This document shows positions 8,536 to 16,650 of a stretch of 36,838 nt of DNA, piece after piece. A program made the position numbers and the translations under genes. The notes beneath the pieces are model-generated. The model did no database searches. It saw nothing but the letters and a program-made list of their open reading frames with translations, and had not been told where the DNA came from. This DNA comes from an uncultured Planctomycetaceae bacterium (GTDB taxonomy: Bacteria > Planctomycetota > Planctomycetia > Pirellulales > UBA1268). Numbering within the stretch: position 1 is the first letter of the stretch; each line of letters starts with the position of its first letter. Location of the stretch: positions 1-36,838 of the forward strand of contig CAJBCV010000278.1 in NCBI GenBank assembly GCA_903951635.1, given 5' to 3'.

Positions 8536-11500
8536 ATCTCTCCCGGCCCTTCATCCTCCGGCCGGTGGCGACGAGCCTCCTCATGGTGGCGCTGGTCCTC
8601 GTCGGCGTCGTCGCCTACCGTCAACTGCCGGTGTCGGCGCTCCCGCAGGTCGACTATCCCACGATCCAGGTGCTCACCTTCTATCCCGGGGCGAGCCCCG
8701 AGGTGATCGCCTCGAGCGTGACCTCGCCGCTCGAGCGGCAGTTCGGGCAGGTGCCGGGGCTGACGCAGATGACGTCGAGCAGCTCCGAGGGTTGCTCGTG
8801 TGTGATTCTCCGCTTCGATCTCGCCCTCGACATCGACATCGCCACGCAGCAGGTCCAGGCGGCGATCAATTCGGCGGCCGCCGTGCTCCCCCGCGATCTC
8901 CCCAATCCGCCCGTCTATACGAAGACCAACCCCGCCGATGCCCCGATCCTCACCCTCGCCCTGACCAGCGACACGCTCCCGCTGACGAAGGTTCAGGATC
9001 TCGCCGACACGCGGCTCGCTCAGAAGATCTCGCAGCTTTCCGGCGTGGGGATGGTGAGCATCTCCGGGGGGCAGAAGCCTGCGATCCGCATCGAAGTCAA
9101 TCCCACGGCTCTCTCCAGCCTGGGAATGAACCTCGAGGATCTCCGCGCGGCGCTCGTGCAGGCGAGCGTCAATCAGGCGAAGGGTAGCTTCGACGGCCGG
9201 CGTCAGGCGTTCACGATCGCCGCCAACGACCAACTCCTCACGAGCGACCAGTTCCGCGAGCTCATCATCGGCTATCGCAACGGCTCGGCCGTCCGGCTCG
9301 TCGACGTCGCGGACGTGGTCGATGGCGCGGAAAACGTCCGACAGGCGGCGTGGATGAACGATATCCCGGCGGTGATCGTCAACATCCAGCGGCAGCCGGG
9401 GGCCAATATCATCGAGGTCGTCGACTCGGTGAAGGCCCTCCTGCCGCAGCTCGAGGCCTCGCTCCCGGCGGCGGTGGAGGTGCACGTGCTCACCGATCGC
9501 ACGCTCACGATCCGGGCGAGCATCGAGGGGGTTCAGCACGAGCTTCTCCTCACGATCGCGCTGGTGGTTTTCATCATTTTCCTGTTTCTGAAGAACGTCA
9601 CGGCGACGCTCATCCCCAGCGTCGCCGTTCCACTGTCGCTCGTCGGGACGTTCGCCGTGATGTACGTCCTCGGGTACAGCCTCAACAACCTCACCCTCAT
9701 GGCGCTGACGATCTCCACCGGGTTCGTCGTCGACGACGCGATCGTGATGATCGAGAACATCGTCCGCTACGTGGAGGAAGGGGAGACGCCCCTCGCGGCG
9801 GCGCTCAAGGGATCGGCTGAGATCGGGTTCACGATCGTCAGCCTGTCGGTGTCGCTGATCGCCGTCCTCATTCCGCTCCTGTTCATGGGCGACATCGTCG
9901 GCCGGCTGTTCCGCGAGTTCGCGGTCACGCTGTCGGTCACGATCCTCGTTTCGGCCGCGGTGTCGCTGACACTCACGCCGATGATGTGTGCCGTGCTCCT
10001 GTCGCAGCGCCCAGGCCGACCGGGCCACGGCGGAGGAGGGCACGACGCGGCGGAGACAGGCCTGTTCACCCGGCTCTATGCCGCGACGCTCCGGTTCGTG
10101 CTCGCCCATCAAGTGGCGACGATGGCGACGTTCGTGGCGACGCTCGTGGCCACCTGGTATCTCGCCCAGATCGTCCCCAAGGGTTTCTTCCCGGTGCAGG
10201 ACACCGGCGTCATCCTCGGCATCTCGGAAGCCCCGCAGAGCATCTCGTTCGAGGCGATGCGCGACCGGCAGCTGGCGCTCAACCGGGTGATCCTCGATGA
10301 TCCGGCCGTGGAAAGCCTGTCGAGCTTCATCGGGATCGACGGCACGAACGTCACCCTCAACAGCGGCCGGATCCAGATCAATCTCAAGCCTCTCGAGGAG
10401 CGCGGCATCGGTGCCGTCGAGGTCATCCGCCGCCTCCAGGAAGAGCTCGCCGCGGTCGAGGGGATCGGCCTGTTCATGCAGCCCGTGCAGGATCTCTCGG
10501 TGGAGACCCGCGTCAGCCGGACGCAGTATCAGGTGAGCCTCGAGTCGCCCGATGCTGCGGAGTTGGCGGCGTGGGCCCCGCGGTTCGTGGCCCGACTCGA
10601 GCAGATCCCGGAATTGGCCGACGTCGCCAGCGACCAGCAGATCGACGGCCGTCAGGCCCGTCTCGTCATCGACCGCGACAGCGCCTCGCGGCTGGGGATC
10701 ACGCCGCAGATGATCGACGACGCGCTCTACGACGCGTTTGGGCAACGGCAGATCTCGATGCTCTTCACGCAGCTCAATCAATACCGCGTCGTCCTCGAGG
10801 TGGCTCCCCGATTCCGCGACACGCCGCAGGACCTGGAGCAGATGTATGTCCGGGCGGGCGTGCCGGGCAAGCCAGGGGAGACGCGTGTGCCGCTCGGGGC
10901 GGTGACGAGGCTCGAGGAGACGAGCGCGGCACTCGCCGTGAACCACCAGGGGCAATTTCCGGTGGTGACGGTGTCGTTCAACCTGGCACCGGGAGTGGCC
11001 CTCGGCAGGGCCGTCGACATGATCGAGGCGGCCCGCGGCGACCTGGGAATGCCCGCCGGGATCCAGACGGCCTTTCAGGGGACCGCCGCAGCCTTCCGGG
11101 CATCGCTCGCGAACCAGGGGTGGCTGATTCTCGCGGCCATCATCACCGTCTACATCGTCCTCGGCGTTCTTTACGAGAGCACCGTCCATCCGATTACGAT
11201 CCTCTCCACGCTCCCCAGCGCCGGGGTGGGGGCGCTGGTCGCGCTGCTCGTCTGCCGGACGGATTTGAGCGTCATCGCGCTGATCGGGGTGATCCTCCTC
11301 ATCGGGATCGTCAAGAAGAACGCGATCATGATGATCGACTTCGCCATGGAGGCGGAACGCCGCGGGATCGGGGGATTCCGGGTGACGCCCCGCGAAGCGA
11401 TCGAGCAGGCCTGCCTCCTCCGCTTCCGCCCGATCATGATGACGACGATGGCCGCGCTCCTCGGCGCGGTGCCCTTGGCGCTCGGCAGTGGTGTCGGATC

Positions 11501-11705
11501 GGAGCTGCGGCGCCCCTTGGGGATCACGATCATCGGCGGCCTCCTCGTCAGCCAGCTCCTCACGCTCTATACGACGCCGGTGATCTATCTGTGGTTCGAC
11601 GCGGTGGGGCGGTGGGTGCGGGGGCCGGTCGACCGAGCCGCTGCGGATCAGCCGGCGGAAGACCGGGGTGTGGACGCGGCGGCCGTGGAGGAGAGCGTGC
11701 CATGA
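8532..11705 (+). CDS. mdtB: RND efflux transporter permease, MdtB type (HAE-1)
   Basis: Proton-driven inner-membrane pump of 1057 residues, the normal length for the family. It starts with the family N-terminus (RPFILRPVATSLLMV) and LPQVDYPTIQV. Membrane helix 4 carries the proton-relay pair D401-D402 (GFVVDDAIVMIENI). The porter domains, two sets of six helices and the C-terminal LRPLGITIIGGLLVSQ-like segment are all intact. In E. coli, MdtB and MdtC form a mixed B2C trimer served by MdtA; the presence of two different pump genes here suggests the same. The ATG overlaps the acyltransferase stop, and its own stop overlaps the next pump start. No outer-membrane TolC-type factor is encoded in the window. 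Confidence 0.95.
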   Translation: MNLSRPFILRPVATSLLMVALVLVGVVAYRQLPVSALPQVDYPTIQVLTFYPGASPEVIASSVTSPLERQFGQVPGLTQMTSSSSEGCSCVILRFDLALDIDIATQQVQAAINSAAAVLPRDLPNPPVYTKTNPADAPILTLALTSDTLPLTKVQDLADTRLAQKISQLSGVGMVSISGGQKPAIRIEVNPTALSSLGMNLEDLRAALVQASVNQAKGSFDGRRQAFTIAANDQLLTSDQFRELIIGYRNGSAVRLVDVADVVDGAENVRQAAWMNDIPAVIVNIQRQPGANIIEVVDSVKALLPQLEASLPAAVEVHVLTDRTLTIRASIEGVQHELLLTIALVVFIIFLFLKNVTATLIPSVAVPLSLVGTFAVMYVLGYSLNNLTLMALTISTGFVVDDAIVMIENIVRYVEEGETPLAAALKGSAEIGFTIVSLSVSLIAVLIPLLFMGDIVGRLFREFAVTLSVTILVSAAVSLTLTPMMCAVLLSQRPGRPGHGGGGHDAAETGLFTRLYAATLRFVLAHQVATMATFVATLVATWYLAQIVPKGFFPVQDTGVILGISEAPQSISFEAMRDRQLALNRVILDDPAVESLSSFIGIDGTNVTLNSGRIQINLKPLEERGIGAVEVIRRLQEELAAVEGIGLFMQPVQDLSVETRVSRTQYQVSLESPDAAELAAWAPRFVARLEQIPELADVASDQQIDGRQARLVIDRDSASRLGITPQMIDDALYDAFGQRQISMLFTQLNQYRVVLEVAPRFRDTPQDLEQMYVRAGVPGKPGETRVPLGAVTRLEETSAALAVNHQGQFPVVTVSFNLAPGVALGRAVDMIEAARGDLGMPAGIQTAFQGTAAAFRASLANQGWLILAAIITVYIVLGVLYESTVHPITILSTLPSAGVGALVALLVCRTDLSVIALIGVILLIGIVKKNAIMMIDFAMEAERRGIGGFRVTPREAIEQACLLRFRPIMMTTMAALLGAVPLALGSGVGSELRRPLGITIIGGLLVSQLLTLYTTPVIYLWFDAVGRWVRGPVDRAAADQPAEDRGVDAAAVEESVP

Positions 11706-14700
11706 ACATCTCGGCATGGTTCATCCGGCGCCCCGTGGGAACGTCGCTCTTGGCCGTGGCGATCACGCTCGTGGGGGCGATCTGCTATTTCCTTCTGCCG
11801 GTGTCGCCGCTGCCGCAGGTGGAGTATCCGACGATCAACGTCGGCGCGGGGCTTCCGGGAGCGAGCGCGGAGACGATGGCGTCGGCGGTCGCCACGCCGC
11901 TGGAGCGTCAGTTCGGGCTCATCGCCGGCGTCACGGAGATGACGTCGCAGAGCACCCTCGGGCAGACCTCGATCACGCTCCAGTTCGATCTCGACCGCAA
12001 CATCGACGCCGCCACGCGCGATGTTCAGGCTGCGATCAACGCCGCCCGAGGCCGCCTCCCCTCGAACCTCCCGCGCAATCCCGACCTGCGGAAGGTCAAC
12101 CCGGCCGATGCTCCGATCCTGATCCTCGCGATGACGTCGGACCTTCACGCCAAGCCGCGTCTCCAGGACGTCGCCAGCACGCTCCTCCAGCAGAAGCTCT
12201 CGCAGGTTGCTGGCGTCGGCCAGGTGGTCGTGAGTGGGGGCTCGCCGCCGGCCGTTCGCGTGGCCGTCAATCCGATGGTCCTCGAGCGCTTCGACCTCGG
12301 CCTCGACGACGTTCGCACCTGCCTCCAGCAGGCGAACACGAACCGTCCCAAGGGCTCCGTCGACGACGGGGCGACGACCTGGTCGATCGCCACGACCGAC
12401 CAACTGTTTACCGCGGAGGAGTACCGCCGCCTCATCGTCGCCTGGCGGCGCGGTGCGCCGATCCGACTCGGCGACGTGGCGACGGTCACCGATTCGGTCG
12501 AGGATGTCCGCGTTGCCGGGGTCTACAACGGGCAGCCGACGATCATGGTGATCGTCTACCGACAGCCCAACGCCAACATCATCCGCACCGTCGACAACGT
12601 CCTCGCCATCCTCCCGCAACTCCGGGCCCAGATCCCGGCGGGGATGCGGCTCGACCTCGCCATGGACCGGACCGCGACGATCCGGGCGAGCATCGTCGAT
12701 GTCCAGCACACGCTCCTGCTCTCGGTGGCGCTCGTCGTCGGGGTGGTGTTCGTGTTTCTCCGCGACTGGCGGGCGACGCTGATCCCGAGCGTCGTCGTGC
12801 CGGTGTCGCTGGTGAGTACATTCTCCGCGATGTATGCCCTCGGCTACAGTCTCGACAACCTGTCCTTGATGGCCCTGACGATCGCCACGGGATTCGTCGT
12901 CGACGACGCGATCGTCGTCCTCGAGAACATCGCCCGGCACAGGGAGGAGGGGATGAGCCCGATGGCGGCGGCATTCCTCGGTGCCCGCGAGATCGGCTTC
13001 ACCGTCCTGTCGATCAGCGTCTCGCTCGTCGCGGTCTTCATTCCGATCCTCCTCATGGGCGGGATCGTGGGACGATTGTTCCGCGAATTCGCCGTCACGC
13101 TTTCGGTGGCGATCTCCGTTTCGATGGTCGTGTCGCTGACCCTCACGCCGATGATGTGCGCCTGGCTCCTGCGTCCCTCCGGGCAGACTCGGCAGGGACC
13201 CGTCAGCCGGCTCACGGAGCGCTTCCTCGACGGCGTCACGTGGGGCTACGGTCGTCTGCTCGGCGTCGTCATGCGCCATCCGCGGATCACAATGGGGGTG
13301 AACCTGGCGACGATCGCGCTGACGGTGTGGATGTATGTCATCGTGCCGAAGGGGTTTTTCCCGCAGCAGGACACCGGCCGGATCACCGGCACCCTCGACG
13401 CCGATCAAGACACCTCCTTTCAGACGATGAGTGGACTGTTGACCAAGTTCTCGCTCGCCGTGAAAGAGGATCCGGCCGTCGCCGGGATTACCGGATCGAC
13501 CGGCGGAGCGGCGGGAGGGAGCCCGAACGCGGCGCGGATGTTCATCAGCCTCGTTCCCAAGGAAGAGCGCGACGGGATGGGCGCCGATCAGGTCATCGGC
13601 CGACTGCGGGGGAAGCTGTCGCAGCTCACCGGCGCGACGATGATCATGCAGCCCGTGCAGGACCTACGGATCGGTGGCCGGCCGAGCAGCTCGCAGTATC
13701 AATTCACCCTCCGCGGCGACAACCTCGCCGATCTCAACGAGTGGGGCCCGAAGCTCGTGCGGGCGATGCGCGGGATGCCGGAATTGGCCGACATCCGCTC
13801 CGATCAGCAAAACCGTGGGCTCCAGGCTGGGCTGACGATCGATCGCGACGCGGCGGCTCGGTTCGGGATCTCGCCTCGCCAGATCGACGACGCCCTCTAC
13901 GACGCCTTCGGCCAGCGGCAGGTGTCGGTGATGTATCGGCCGCTCGGCCAGTACCGGGTCGTGATGGGGCTGGAGTCGGGATTCCTCCAGGGGCCCGATG
14001 CCCTCGCGAGCCTCCATGTGACCGGAGCCAACGGGCTCCAGGTGCCGCTGGAATCACTGGCTTCGCTCGCCACCGGCAACGCGCCGCTCCAGGTCAATCA
14101 CACCGCCCAATTCCCTTCCGCGACGGTGTCGTTCAATCTTGCCCCCGGCGTGTCGCTGGGGACGGCGGTCGAGGCGGTCGAGGCGAAGACGGCGGAGTTG
14201 GGGATGCCGGCGACTGTCCGCGGGAGTTTCTCGGGCACGGCGCAGGTGTTCCGCGCGGCGCTTGCCAATCAGCCGCTCCTCATCCTCGCCGCCGTTGTCA
14301 CCGTCTACCTCGTGCTCGGCATGCTCTACGAGAGCATCGTTCATCCCCTCACGATCATCTCCACACTGCCAAGCGCCGGCCTGGGAGCGCTGCTGGCGCT
14401 TCAGTGGACGGGAAGCCAGCTCGACGTGATGGCGATGATCGGCATCATTCTTCTCATCGGGATCGTCAAGAAGAACGCGATCATGATGATCGATTTCGCC
14501 CTCGAGGCGGAGCGGACCAGGGGGCTCGAGCCGCGCGAGGCTATTGAGCAGGCCTGCATCCTCCGCTTCCGACCGATCACGATGACGACGCTCGCGGCGC
14601 TTCTCGGCGGGCTGCCGCTGGCGCTCGGTACGGGGCCCGGGGCCGAGCTCCGCTGGCCGCTGGGGATCGCGATCGTCGGCGGACTGATCGTCAGCCAGAT

Positions 14701-14824
14701 GCTGACGCTGTTCACGACGCCGGTCGTCTATCTGTACCTCGACAGCCTCGTCCGCCGGACGGCGCCCGGCACCGCGGAGGCCCCGCGTGGGACGTCCCCC
14801 GTCGCCGTCGTCGCTACGAGGTGA
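11702..14824 (+). CDS. mdtC: RND efflux transporter permease, MdtC type (HAE-1)
   Basis: Second RND pump subunit, 1040 residues, clearly paralogous to the preceding one: NISAWFIRRPVGTSLLAVAI, LPQVEYPTINV, and helix-4 D401-D402 in GFVVDDAIVVLENI. It should work with the MdtB-type subunit in one trimer. The start is ATG 11702, in a four-base ATGA overlap with the stop of the upstream gene, so the upstream extension of this reading frame to 10571 is not coding. It is the last gene of the operon, 12 bases from a convergent gene. Confidence 0.95.
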   Translation: MNISAWFIRRPVGTSLLAVAITLVGAICYFLLPVSPLPQVEYPTINVGAGLPGASAETMASAVATPLERQFGLIAGVTEMTSQSTLGQTSITLQFDLDRNIDAATRDVQAAINAARGRLPSNLPRNPDLRKVNPADAPILILAMTSDLHAKPRLQDVASTLLQQKLSQVAGVGQVVVSGGSPPAVRVAVNPMVLERFDLGLDDVRTCLQQANTNRPKGSVDDGATTWSIATTDQLFTAEEYRRLIVAWRRGAPIRLGDVATVTDSVEDVRVAGVYNGQPTIMVIVYRQPNANIIRTVDNVLAILPQLRAQIPAGMRLDLAMDRTATIRASIVDVQHTLLLSVALVVGVVFVFLRDWRATLIPSVVVPVSLVSTFSAMYALGYSLDNLSLMALTIATGFVVDDAIVVLENIARHREEGMSPMAAAFLGAREIGFTVLSISVSLVAVFIPILLMGGIVGRLFREFAVTLSVAISVSMVVSLTLTPMMCAWLLRPSGQTRQGPVSRLTERFLDGVTWGYGRLLGVVMRHPRITMGVNLATIALTVWMYVIVPKGFFPQQDTGRITGTLDADQDTSFQTMSGLLTKFSLAVKEDPAVAGITGSTGGAAGGSPNAARMFISLVPKEERDGMGADQVIGRLRGKLSQLTGATMIMQPVQDLRIGGRPSSSQYQFTLRGDNLADLNEWGPKLVRAMRGMPELADIRSDQQNRGLQAGLTIDRDAAARFGISPRQIDDALYDAFGQRQVSVMYRPLGQYRVVMGLESGFLQGPDALASLHVTGANGLQVPLESLASLATGNAPLQVNHTAQFPSATVSFNLAPGVSLGTAVEAVEAKTAELGMPATVRGSFSGTAQVFRAALANQPLLILAAVVTVYLVLGMLYESIVHPLTIISTLPSAGLGALLALQWTGSQLDVMAMIGIILLIGIVKKNAIMMIDFALEAERTRGLEPREAIEQACILRFRPITMTTLAALLGGLPLALGTGPGAELRWPLGIAIVGGLIVSQMLTLFTTPVVYLYLDSLVRRTAPGTAEAPRGTSPVAVVATR

Positions 14825-14836
14825 TCAGCCGGCGGA

Positions 14837-16360
14837 TCAGCCGTCGAACGGCTTTTCGAGGAGGAGGAGCGACCGGGGGGGGATCGTGAACCGGCTCGCC
14901 GGGGGCGCGGCCCCCTCGCCGAGCCACGCCGACGCGGTGGTGATCTCCGCGGTTGTGCGGCCGTAGTTGGCGACGGCCAGCCGGAAACGCCGGTTGGCGA
15001 AAGCCGAGGCGACGACCTCCGCGGGGAGTGGCGCCGCGAAGAGGTCGCTCGAGCGGATCCCGAGCCAGGCACGCGTCCCCTCCTCGACGAGCGGCCGGTA
15101 GCGGGCGAGCCACTCTCCCCACCTCTCGCGTGTCCGGGGGCTCCCCGGCACCTCGTCCCAGGCCGAGTAGGTGTGGAGCAGCGCGGGATTCTCACGGTGG
15201 ATCGCCCGGGCGTCGCGGCAGCGCTTCAGCCAGAAGTCGTCGTGGTAGGCGACGCCGGGAACGAAGCCGCGTTCGCCGGTGAAGATCCGCCCCCCGAACG
15301 CCACCGGGAACTGCATGAAGGGGATCGTGTGGAGGTAGGGCTCGTCGATCGATTCCAGACTCGTGAAGCCCATGTCGAGGCAGGGGACGACGTACGGCGG
15401 ATGGTCCTTGACCGCCTCACGCATCGCGTCGGCGCTCTGCACCCCCTCGCCGACCCACAGATAGTCGTACGTGGCGAGGTCCGTCCGCGGCTTGTCGACG
15501 CCGTCGACGTGGAGCTTGAGGATCCCACCGCGGCGCTTGACGTCGGCGTACATCAGCGCGAGGAGATCGGCGAAGGCGCCGTCCTCCTCGGGGGTCTCCG
15601 TGAAGGCGGCGATCTCGTCGGCCGCCGGCGGCATGGCCCGCTTGGCGGCGTGCCGATTCATGAGGTAGCCGCCGTCGACGTAGATGCCGTCGGTGCCCCA
15701 CTCGTCGATGACGCGGGCGATCTTCCGGAGGACGTAGGCGCGCCAGCCGGGGCTCGCCGGCGACAAGCGCGCCATGTTCCAGTAGCCGACGACGAGGACA
15801 TCCCCAGGGCGACTCCAGGCCGGGTCGAAGTCGGGGTCGGTGCGCTGAAGGAAGCAGGGGGAGACGTAGGTCAATACCTTGAAGCCGCGCGCCCGCGCCA
15901 TCGCCAGGAAGCGGGCGTAGCCCTCGCGGTTCACCGGCGAATACTTGTCGCCGCCGAAGAGGCGTAGCGAGTCGTTCCAATCGTCGAAGACCTGCAGCAC
16001 CTCGACGCCGAGCGTGGCGAGCCGGTCGAGTTCCGCCTCGTCCTCCTCGCCCGGGTCCCACGGCCGGGTGGCCGGATACTCGCCGAGGTTGTAGCACGCC
16101 TGGGCGGGAAGATAGTTCGTGACGAGGTGGCGACGCAGGCAGTCCTGGATCGTGGCGGTGCCGAAGGCGATGGCCCGGAGGCGGTCGCGGTGGTCGGCCG
16201 CCGTGTAATCGGCGACGAGGCGCCCTTGCCGGGGCACTGACACGACCGGCTTGGATGCCGCGGGGACGGCCACCGTCTCGGCGTCGGGCGTCTCACTGGC
16301 GGTGATGGTGCCGGCGGTGACGCCGGCTGCGGTCGTGGCAAGAAAGTCGCGGCGGCGCAT
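14837..16360 (-). CDS. Tat-leader secreted protein, TIM-barrel glycosidase-like, function unknown
   Basis: A 507-residue protein beginning MRRRDFLATTAAG, a clear twin-arginine leader of the planctomycete RRDFL type, so it is probably exported folded. The body contains motifs of a (beta/alpha)8 barrel: VLTYVSPCFLQ, then GTDGIYVDGGYLMNRH, then GILKLHVDG, YDYLWVGEGVQ and PCLDMGFTSLESID. Asp residues at strand ends (YVDGG, HVDG) resemble alpha-galactosidase-like clans, but I cannot assign a family. A beta-sandwich-like C-terminal segment (RFRLAVANYGRTTAEI) follows. The start at 16360 has GGAG eight bases upstream. A candidate -10 TAGGAT lies about 25 bases upstream. The gene converges on the RND operon. 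Confidence 0.85.
   Translation of the reverse strand: MRRRDFLATTAAGVTAGTITASETPDAETVAVPAASKPVVSVPRQGRLVADYTAADHRDRLRAIAFGTATIQDCLRRHLVTNYLPAQACYNLGEYPATRPWDPGEEDEAELDRLATLGVEVLQVFDDWNDSLRLFGGDKYSPVNREGYARFLAMARARGFKVLTYVSPCFLQRTDPDFDPAWSRPGDVLVVGYWNMARLSPASPGWRAYVLRKIARVIDEWGTDGIYVDGGYLMNRHAAKRAMPPAADEIAAFTETPEEDGAFADLLALMYADVKRRGGILKLHVDGVDKPRTDLATYDYLWVGEGVQSADAMREAVKDHPPYVVPCLDMGFTSLESIDEPYLHTIPFMQFPVAFGGRIFTGERGFVPGVAYHDDFWLKRCRDARAIHRENPALLHTYSAWDEVPGSPRTRERWGEWLARYRPLVEEGTRAWLGIRSSDLFAAPLPAEVVASAFANRRFRLAVANYGRTTAEITTASAWLGEGAAPPASRFTIPPRSLLLLEKPFDG
14839..14856 (+). terminator. Weak intrinsic terminator candidate after the RND operon
   Basis: AGCCGT-CGA-ACGGCT forms a 6-bp stem with a three-base loop, and the final T continues into TTTT. 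It lies 14 bases after the MdtC-type stop and inside the last codons of the convergent gene. The stem is short, so the call is tentative. Confidence 0.4.
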
Positions 16361-16384
16361 GGGATGGGCTCCGGAGGAGCCGTC

Positions 16385-16390
16385 ATCCTA
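16385..16390 (-). promoter_or_regulatory. Candidate -10 element (TAGGAT) for the gene at 14837-16360
   Basis: The minus strand reads GATAGGATGAC about 25 bases before the ATG at 16360. The surroundings are GC-rich and there is no recognisable -35 element. Confidence 0.3.
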
Positions 16391-16529
16391 TCCCGCCCGG
16401 AATCGCGGAACCTCATCGCGTGGCCACGACGGCGAGGAGGGCGAGGCGTTCCGGGGGGAAGAAGATCGGGGTCGGTGAGGAGATCGAGCGTCGTGCCGCC
16501 GAGCGAGTGACGGACGCGGCCGATCGTCC

Positions 16530-16631
16530 TGCCGTCGGCGCCCTGGGCGTCCCGGTCATTGTGCGGGTAGCTGAAAGTTCACCTGCACGATCCGCACCCC
16601 GCCTCGGGGCAGCGGCGTTCGCGGGGCCCAT
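16530..16631 (-). pseudogene. Frameshifted remnant of a DUF1501 gene
   Basis: About 85 bases here align with the intact DUF1501 gene at about 19555-19640. For example, GCGGGTAGCTG is shared exactly, followed by AGTTCACCTG and ACGA, then CCGCACC and GCCTCG, with scattered substitutions and two single-base indels that break the frame. In the intact copy this encodes the segment around VRFVQVNFSYPRNYWDAHG; the remnant reads approximately VRIVQVNF then, after a frameshift, SYPHNDRDAQG. The rest of the 282-base spacer 16361-16642 has no recognisable coding sequence; 16413-16530 may be further decayed gene but shows no match I can name. Confidence 0.7.
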
Positions 16632-16650
16632 CAGCGTAGCGCTCAGGGCC
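16625..16650 (-). terminator. Interrupted stem-loop spanning the stop of the arylsulfotransferase-like gene
   Basis: GGCCC (16625-16629) pairs with GGGCC (16646-16650), and inside it AGCG (16633-16636) pairs with CGCT (16640-16643) around TAG. The hairpin covers the stop codon of the minus-strand gene. No T-run follows, so it may stabilise the mRNA end or act with a factor rather than as an intrinsic terminator. Confidence 0.3.

Noticed and set aside
10571..11701. Upstream in-frame extension of the MdtC-type gene
   Set aside because: It lies in the MdtB-type gene in another frame and is Arg/Pro-rich. The family N-terminus begins at the ATG 11702.
8412..11717. 1101-codon open frame on the minus strand antisense to the MdtB-type gene
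   Set aside because: It is a shadow of a high-GC gene: it is Arg/Asp/His/Glu-rich, lacks domains, and the plus strand encodes a complete RND pump.
11648..13408. 586-codon minus-strand frame opposite the MdtC-type gene
   Set aside because: Same low-complexity Arg/Asp/His-rich composition and no motifs; the plus-strand gene is intact.
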